Below are positions 5,701 through 10,138 of a stretch of 10,138 bases of DNA, one piece after another. Under the pieces are notes generated by a model. That model did no database searches, was not told the origin of the DNA, and was given only the letters and a program-made list of their open reading frames with translations. Where the stretch lies: NCBI GenBank assembly GCA_049303435.1, contig JBAQNC010000108.1:1-10138 (forward strand), given 5' to 3'. This DNA comes from Parvibaculum sp049303435. Its GTDB lineage: Bacteria; Pseudomonadota; Alphaproteobacteria; Parvibaculales; Parvibaculaceae. Position numbers and translations under genes: made by a program. Each line of letters starts with the position of its first letter. Within the stretch, counting starts at the first letter, position 1.

Positions 5701-7578
5701 ATGAACATTCAGAACCCCAGGCCCGAATTGGGTGATGTCACCACAGGTCCGCTGCCTGCGAGCAAAAAGATTTTCACCTCGCCCGAGGGCTTCGACGGCA
5801 TGAAGGTGCCTTTCCGCGAAATCTCGCTTCACGAGACGGCGAAGGAGCCGCCCGTCCGCGTCTATGACACGTCGGGTCCTTACACCGATCCGACGGTGAC
5901 GATCGATGTCGAGAAGGGTCTGCCGCGGTCGCGCGAGGTCTGGATCGAGGCGCGCGGCGACACCGAGCTTTATGACGGTCGCGATGTGAAGCCGGAAGAC
6001 AATGGCAATGTGTCGGACGCGAAACTTGCGCGCGCTTTCCCTATTCACAATCGCCCGCGTCGCGGCAAGCCCGGTCATCTCGTCACGCAATATGAATATG
6101 CCAGGGCGGGCGTCATCACGGCGGAAATGGCCTTCATCGCCGAGCGCGAAAACATGGGCCGCAAACAGGCGTTGGAAAATGCCGCGCACAAGCTTGCCGA
6201 GGGCGAAAGCTTCGGCGCCAGTCTGCCGGAGTTCATCACGCCGGAATTCGTCCGCAACGAGATCGCCGAAGGCCGCGCCATCATTCCGGCCAATATCAAT
6301 CACCCGGAAGTCGAACCGATGATCATCGGGCGCAATTTCCTCGTGAAGATCAACGCCAATATCGGCAATTCCGCCGTCTCGTCGTCGGTCGCCGAGGAAG
6401 TCGACAAGATGGTCTGGGCCATCCGTTGGGGCGCCGACAATGTCATGGACCTTTCCACGGGCCGCAACATCCACAACACGCGCGAATGGATCGTGCGCAA
6501 TTCGCCGGTCCCCATCGGCACCGTGCCGATCTATCAGGCTCTGGAAAAAGTCGATGGCGTGGCCGAGAACCTGACATGGGAAGTCTATCGCGACACGCTG
6601 ATCGAACAGGCCGAGCAGGGCGTCGATTATTTCACCATCCATGCCGGCGTGCGTCTGGCTTACGTGCCGATGACGGCCAAGCGCGTCACGGGCATCGTGT
6701 CGCGCGGTGGTTCCATCATGGCCAAGTGGTGCCTCTCGCATCACAAGGAGAGTTTCCTCTACACGCATTTCGAAGAGATTTGCGACATCATGCGCCAGTA
6801 TGACGTGTCGTTCTCGCTGGGCGACGGATTGCGTCCGGGTTCGATTGCGGATGCCAATGACGAGGCGCAGTTCGCCGAGCTTGAGACGCTGGGCGAATTG
6901 ACCCAGATCGCCTGGAAGAAGGGCTGTCAGGTCATGATCGAAGGCCCCGGCCATGTGCCGATGCACAAGATCAAAGTGAACATGGACAAGCAGCTTAAAG
7001 CTTGCGGCGGCGCGCCCTTCTATACGCTCGGGCCGCTGACGACCGACATTGCGCCGGGCTACGACCACATCACGTCGGGCATCGGCGCGGCGATGATCGG
7101 CTGGTTCGGTTGCGCCATGCTTTGCTATGTCACGCCCAAGGAACATCTGGGCCTGCCCGATCGCGCCGACGTCAAGGAAGGCGTCATCACCTACAAGATC
7201 GCGGCGCATGCGGCGGACCTCGCGAAAGGTCATCCGGCAGCGCAACTCCGCGACGATGCGCTCAGCCGTGCGCGTTTCGAGTTCCGCTGGGAAGACCAGT
7301 TCAACCTCTCGCTAGACCCCGAACGCGCCAAGTCCTTCCACGACCAGACCTTGCCGAAAGACGCCCACAAGGTCGCGCATTTCTGCTCCATGTGCGGGCC
7401 GAAATTCTGCTCGATGAAAATCACGCAGGACGTGCGCGACTATGCCGAAAGCGGCATGGCGGAAATGGCCGACGAATTCCGCAACTCCGGCGGCGAGATC
7501 TATCTGGAAGAAGGCCGCGAAGCGAACAAGGCGGCGAATGCCGCACTTGGAAGCAAGCGGGAAAATCCGATTCCTTGA
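5701..7578 (+). CDS. thiC: Phosphomethylpyrimidine synthase (HMP-P synthase)
   Basis: ThiC is a radical-SAM enzyme that rearranges 5-aminoimidazole ribotide into 4-amino-5-hydroxymethyl-2-methylpyrimidine phosphate, the pyrimidine half of thiamine. The protein is 625 residues, normal for the long proteobacterial form. An N-terminal ThiC-associated domain leads into the TIM-barrel core. The barrel shows NANIGNSAVSSS near 219-230 and later EGPGHVPMHKI and GPLTTDIAPGYDHITS. The C-terminal iron-sulfur motif CSMCGPKFC (C562, C565, C570; CX2CX4C) is intact. ATG 5701 is chosen because CGGAG lies just upstream; an in-frame ATG at 5623 falls inside the riboswitch aptamer and cannot be the start. thiC appears monocistronic here, since no thiO/S/G/E follows. 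A palindromic repeat lies 12 bases after its stop. Confidence 0.99.
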   Translation: MNIQNPRPELGDVTTGPLPASKKIFTSPEGFDGMKVPFREISLHETAKEPPVRVYDTSGPYTDPTVTIDVEKGLPRSREVWIEARGDTELYDGRDVKPEDNGNVSDAKLARAFPIHNRPRRGKPGHLVTQYEYARAGVITAEMAFIAERENMGRKQALENAAHKLAEGESFGASLPEFITPEFVRNEIAEGRAIIPANINHPEVEPMIIGRNFLVKINANIGNSAVSSSVAEEVDKMVWAIRWGADNVMDLSTGRNIHNTREWIVRNSPVPIGTVPIYQALEKVDGVAENLTWEVYRDTLIEQAEQGVDYFTIHAGVRLAYVPMTAKRVTGIVSRGGSIMAKWCLSHHKESFLYTHFEEICDIMRQYDVSFSLGDGLRPGSIADANDEAQFAELETLGELTQIAWKKGCQVMIEGPGHVPMHKIKVNMDKQLKACGGAPFYTLGPLTTDIAPGYDHITSGIGAAMIGWFGCAMLCYVTPKEHLGLPDRADVKEGVITYKIAAHAADLAKGHPAAQLRDDALSRARFEFRWEDQFNLSLDPERAKSFHDQTLPKDAHKVAHFCSMCGPKFCSMKITQDVRDYAESGMAEMADEFRNSGGEIYLEEGREANKAANAALGSKRENPIP

Positions 7579-7590
7579 TCCAAACTCAGT

Positions 7591-7620
7591 GTCGTCCCGG
7601 GACTTGATCCCGGGACCCAT
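7591..7620 (-). repeat. Palindromic intergenic repeat, copy 3 (inverted orientation)
   Basis: The arms TCCCGGGA (7595-7602) and TCCCGGGA (7608-7615), each self-complementary, surround CTTGA. Flanks GTCG and CCCA fit the family in reverse. The very stable hairpin lies directly after thiC and might stop or protect its transcript, though no T-tract follows. It marks the left border of the AT-richer segment that carries the SIR2-like gene. Confidence 0.9.
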
Positions 7621-7704
7621 TGATCTCTCAACAAGTGGCGCGGTTCATCTCTGTTGGAATTCTGAGAGCTCAGAGAGATTTTGCAATCAACGAAGGAACA
7701 AACG

Positions 7705-8739
7705 ATGGCTGAGAGGAATTCCGAGACTGGAAAAAAATCTCTGCCTCGCTTGGACATAAAAACTAAAATAAATCATTCGCCACACGTCGTTATACTTGGT
7801 GCGGGAGCCAGTAGAGCTTGCTGCCCGGCAGGAGACAAGAATGGTCGTCCTTTGCCATTGATGGCTGATTTTGTAGAGAAGGTAGAAATTGTCGAAATTA
7901 TCAAAGAGGCAGGCTACGACCCCTCCGGAAATTTTGAACAAATCTACAGCCGGATGCATGCTGCGGGAAAACAAGATGTGATCGAGAAAATAGACGTAGC
8001 CGTAAGAGATTATTTCGGGGGGTTAGAACTTCCAGATGCGCCTACGTTCTATGACTACTTGGTTCTTTCGCTTCGGCCAAAGGATTCAATTGTTACATTC
8101 AACTGGGACCCCTTGGTGGTTCAAGCCTATAAGCGGTGGCGACATCTCGGAAAGGTTTTGCCTAATCTGATTTTTCTGCACGGCAATGTTGACCTAGGAG
8201 TCGATCAAGAACAAAAGACATTTACGTTTTTGTCTGACAAGCCTAGTCAGATGCCGACCAAATTGCTCTATCCAGTAGAAAAAAAAGACTATCAATCAGA
8301 CGAATTTGTGGCTGATCAATGGACGCGGGCAACCGACGCTTTGTCGAAAGCTTATTACGTCACGATTGTCGGATACAGTGCGCCCCAAACAGATGTGGAA
8401 GCCAAATCTCTACTGCTTAACGCGTGGCGTGATAACACAACAAAAACACTTGCACAGTTTAGCATTATTGACCTCCGTCCGGTCGAGGAAGTTGAGGTGT
8501 CTTGGTCGGACTTTCTTGATGGGGTGCATGGAGGTGCAAGGTCGGACGTATGGCAAGAATACTTGATGATTCATCCTCGACGTACATGTGAGGCCTTTGC
8601 ATTCGCAACGCTTCAACTGGATCCTTGGGAGGACGACCATTTTCCAGCAGCAAAGTCATTGAAGGACCTTGAGGTCTGGATAAAGCCTCTAATTGACGAA
8701 GAGGCAACGGGTCAGATTTCTGGCGGTCCTTATCACTGA
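7705..8739 (+). CDS. SIR2-like (sirtuin-fold) protein, candidate standalone NADase or defence gene
   Basis: This 344-residue protein has the marks of the SIR2-like superfamily. HVVILGAGAS at 27-36 forms the NAD-binding loop (G32-A-G-A-S36). VTFNWDPL (N133, D135) corresponds to the sirtuin TQNID segment. FLHGN (H159) matches the catalytic histidine. IVGYSAPQTDVEA (G223-Y-S, D230, E232) is the late NAD-site segment common in prokaryotic SIR2-like effectors. There are no zinc-ribbon cysteines, so a classical protein deacetylase is less likely than an NAD-cleaving enzyme. Residues after about 245 match no domain I recognise. No membrane segment is evident. ATG 7705 is preferred to the in-frame TTG at 7681 because AAGGA lies seven bases before it. 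Three counted 60-base lines average about 47% GC, well below neighbouring genes, suggesting acquisition. No HerA, Argonaute, TIR or STAND partner adjoins it. Fold confidence is high; function is inferred. Confidence 0.85.
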   Translation: MAERNSETGKKSLPRLDIKTKINHSPHVVILGAGASRACCPAGDKNGRPLPLMADFVEKVEIVEIIKEAGYDPSGNFEQIYSRMHAAGKQDVIEKIDVAVRDYFGGLELPDAPTFYDYLVLSLRPKDSIVTFNWDPLVVQAYKRWRHLGKVLPNLIFLHGNVDLGVDQEQKTFTFLSDKPSQMPTKLLYPVEKKDYQSDEFVADQWTRATDALSKAYYVTIVGYSAPQTDVEAKSLLLNAWRDNTTKTLAQFSIIDLRPVEEVEVSWSDFLDGVHGGARSDVWQEYLMIHPRRTCEAFAFATLQLDPWEDDHFPAAKSLKDLEVWIKPLIDEEATGQISGGPYH

Positions 8740-8782
8740 AGCTGGCCAGCAAAGTCGAGTGGCGCAACTTTGGGCCAAGACG

Positions 8783-8813
8783 TGGATACGCGGATCAAGT
8801 CCGCGCATGACGA
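8783..8813 (+). repeat. Palindromic intergenic repeat, copy 4
   Basis: The arms CGCGGA (8790-8795) and TCCGCG (8801-8806 region) surround TCAAG. TGGAT lies on the left and ATGACGA on the right. The arms are shorter than in the other copies because of one A/C mismatch. It borders the SIR2-like gene segment on the right and ends eight bases before the glycosylase start. Confidence 0.87.
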
Positions 8814-8821
8814 AGAACTTT

Positions 8822-9334
8822 ATGCCTGAAACCAAAGACAAACTCCCCGACCTCCTCGCCCCCGATCTCCGCCTCGTCTTCGTCGGCACGGCGGCGTCGC
8901 ATCGTTCGGCGGCGCAGCGTGCTTACTATGCGCATCCCGGCAATCGCTTCTGGCGCACGCTCCACGAAGTAGGTCTCACGTCGCGCCTCTATGAGCCCTC
9001 CGAGTTTCGCGATCTCTTGCAGCTAGGCATCGGCTTCACCGATATGTCCAAGCGCGGCTCCGGCATGGATCACAATGTCGAGGTTCATGAGTTCGACGTG
9101 GCGCGTTTCACCGCCGCCATGCGCAAGTATCGCCCGCGCGTCGTCGCTTTCACGTCTAAGAAAGCGGCGAGCGTCTTCTATGGCGTCCCAACACAAAAAA
9201 TCAGGCTGGGGCTCCAAGAGCCACAGCCTGACTTTCCGTCTGTCTTCGTCCTGCCGTCGCCGTCCGGCGCAGCAACCCGCTATTGGGATATTACGCCGTG
9301 GCGGCAACTTGCTGCGTCGATGGCGGAACTTTAG
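8822..9334 (+). CDS. mug: Mug/TDG-like uracil-DNA glycosylase superfamily protein
   Basis: This 170-residue protein resembles mismatch-specific uracil/thymine DNA glycosylases, which excise U or T from G mismatches in base excision repair. VFVGTAAS (19-26) aligns with the Mug motif GINPG, and HPGNRFWRTL (38-47) matches the HPANRFW segment. LGIGFTDM (68-75) and the C-terminal LPSPSGAA (144-151) correspond to the family's LPNPSG loop. The catalytic Asn of GINPG is replaced by A24, so the catalytic strategy or substrate may differ from E. coli Mug. ATG 8822 is chosen by family length, with weak GAAGA upstream. An in-frame ATG at 8807, inside repeat copy 4, would add five residues. The gene converges with the permease gene and their stop codons overlap. 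The symbol marks family resemblance only. Confidence 0.88.
   Translation: MPETKDKLPDLLAPDLRLVFVGTAASHRSAAQRAYYAHPGNRFWRTLHEVGLTSRLYEPSEFRDLLQLGIGFTDMSKRGSGMDHNVEVHEFDVARFTAAMRKYRPRVVAFTSKKAASVFYGVPTQKIRLGLQEPQPDFPSVFVLPSPSGAATRYWDITPWRQLAASMAEL
9192..9231 (-). terminator. Intrinsic terminator for the permease transcript, inside the mug coding sequence
   Basis: Read on the minus strand, TCAGGCTG, one mismatched base, GGCTC, loop TTG, GAGCC, one mismatched base, and CAGCCTGA make a 13-bp stem (9231-9201). TTTTTTG follows directly at 9200-9194. This is a textbook Rho-independent terminator placed about 100 bases beyond the TauE/SafE stop codon. It lies antisense to mug, where it encodes part of residues 126-137. 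Confidence 0.85.
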
Positions 9335-10101
9335 AAGAGAATCACCTGCGCCAGCGTCGAAAGCGCAATTATGGCGAGCAGGCCGAGCGCGATGCGGCGG
9401 TAGTGCAGGTCGCTCGCGAGACCGAACAGGTGGTGTCCAAGCGTGTTGCCGATGAAGAGCGCGGGCGCCAGCGTCAGCGCGACGATGATGGTGCTCATGG
9501 GCACGATGCCGGAGACGATGCCCGTCGCGATCGAACCGATGTCGGTGAAGAAGAAGAACATCAGCAGCGAGGCGCGGTTCATGGCCGCTGCCGTCGGGCG
9601 CGCGAGAAAATAGATCATCACCGGCGGGCCGGGCATGGCGATGCCGCCCGACAATGCGCCTGCCGCCGCGCCGACGCCGAGCACGGCGGGGAGTGGCAGA
9701 TGCAGCGGCAGTTTCGCGCCGCTCGCCATCAGCGCGACGGTGATGAGCAGCACCACGCTGATGCCGATGCGCAGCGTTTCGGGATGGATCACGGTCAGCG
9801 CATAGACGCCGAAGGGAATGGCGACGAAGGCGGCGGGCACCAGGCGGCGCAGCGAATGCCAGTCGGCGATGCGGCGCGCATGCGGCACAAGCTGCGTCGA
9901 GCCGATCATGTCGAGCGCCAGCGCCATGGGCACGGCGACGGCTGGCGGCACGATCAGCGACAGCAGCGGCACCACCGCGAGACCGAAGCCGAAGCCTGCG
10001 AATGATTTCATGGTCGTGGCGAAAAGAACGGCGGCGAAGGCGGCTGCGTATTGAGGCAGCGACAGGCTGTTGGCCGCAATATAGTCGATGAAATGGTGCA
10101 A
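9331..10101 (-). CDS. TauE/SafE-family membrane permease (putative sulfite/organosulfur exporter)
   Basis: This multi-pass membrane protein has 256 residues from TTG 10101, with seven to eight hydrophobic segments. The first repeat contains KSFAGFGFGLAVVPLL (32-47), the AGFGxGxxxxP pattern of TauE/SafE (DUF81) transporters. A second half begins near GAAAGALSGGIAMPGPP. Family members export sulfite, sulfoacetate or other small anions, or are uncharacterised; the substrate here cannot be told. The frame has no stop between 10101 and the right edge, so the true start may lie upstream of TTG 10101 or outside the window. The next internal ATG (residue 31) would cut the first membrane segment. Its transcript probably ends at the hairpin inside mug. 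Confidence 0.87.
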   Translation of the reverse strand: MHHFIDYIAANSLSLPQYAAAFAAVLFATTMKSFAGFGFGLAVVPLLSLIVPPAVAVPMALALDMIGSTQLVPHARRIADWHSLRRLVPAAFVAIPFGVYALTVIHPETLRIGISVVLLITVALMASGAKLPLHLPLPAVLGVGAAAGALSGGIAMPGPPVMIYFLARPTAAAMNRASLLMFFFFTDIGSIATGIVSGIVPMSTIIVALTLAPALFIGNTLGHHLFGLASDLHYRRIALGLLAIIALSTLAQVILF

Positions 10102-10138
10102 ATTATGTGACCGGAAAGAACGACGCGGACCCGAAGGT

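Noticed and set aside
5683..7245. A 520-codon open frame antisense to thiC
   Set aside because: It is the same GC-driven shadow effect. It reads through conserved thiC sequence and lacks any motif or ribosome binding site.
7681..7704. TTG start for the SIR2-like gene at 7681
   Set aside because: ATG 7705 has AAGGA at good spacing; the TTG has no clear ribosome binding site.
7621..8822. A full SIR2-HerA, Thoeris or SIR2-Argonaute system
   Set aside because: No ATPase, TIR-domain or Argonaute gene is present on either side; the neighbours are thiC and mug.
1..10138. CRISPR array, tRNA/rRNA gene, insertion sequence or integrase
   Set aside because: No regularly spaced direct repeats, tRNA-like cloverleaf, rRNA sequence or transposase/integrase motifs were seen on either strand.

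Overview
The window looks like chromosomal DNA from an alphaproteobacterium, probably of the Hyphomicrobiales (Rhizobiales) type. The reasons are high GC in most genes (40 of 60 bases in a counted thiC stretch), housekeeping proteins of alphaproteobacterial style, and four copies of a short palindromic intergenic repeat (TGGAT-arm-TCAAG-arm-ATGACGA). Translations of that repeat (GLDPRIH, VKPGHD) are familiar from those genomes. The exact genus cannot be read from the window.

Layout, left to right. Positions 1-1428 hold two minus-strand genes of unknown role: a conserved membrane protein cut by the left edge, and a membrane-anchored pentapeptide-repeat protein. A 189-base divergent spacer leads to purA (adenylosuccinate synthetase, plus strand). 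Two bases after it comes a CPBP/CAAX-type intramembrane protease gene whose ribosome binding site lies inside the end of purA. A strong bidirectional hairpin terminator separates this pair from two minus-strand genes: a small MAPEG-family membrane protein and, upstream of it, a class I nitronate monooxygenase.

The 351 bases between the nitronate monooxygenase start and the thiC start contain two inverted palindromic repeats and a clear TPP riboswitch. thiC (HMP-phosphate synthase, plus strand) follows and appears to stand alone rather than in a thiCOGE-type operon. After thiC lies a compositionally foreign stretch of about 1.1 kb (about 47% GC in sampled lines), bounded on each side by a copy of the palindromic repeat. 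It carries a single 344-residue protein with a SIR2-like NAD-binding/NADase fold. Such proteins are often antiviral effectors, but no partner gene (HerA, Argonaute, STAND, ThsB) is present. This is the most unusual locus in the window.

The right end holds a Mug-like uracil/mismatch DNA glycosylase gene (plus) converging with a TauE/SafE-family permease gene (minus) whose frame is open to the right edge. Their stop codons overlap. A good intrinsic terminator for the permease transcript is embedded, antisense, inside the glycosylase coding sequence.

The genes do not form one pathway. The regulated units visible are purA plus the protease gene, and riboswitch plus thiC. No rRNA, tRNA, CRISPR array, transposase or integrase was seen.
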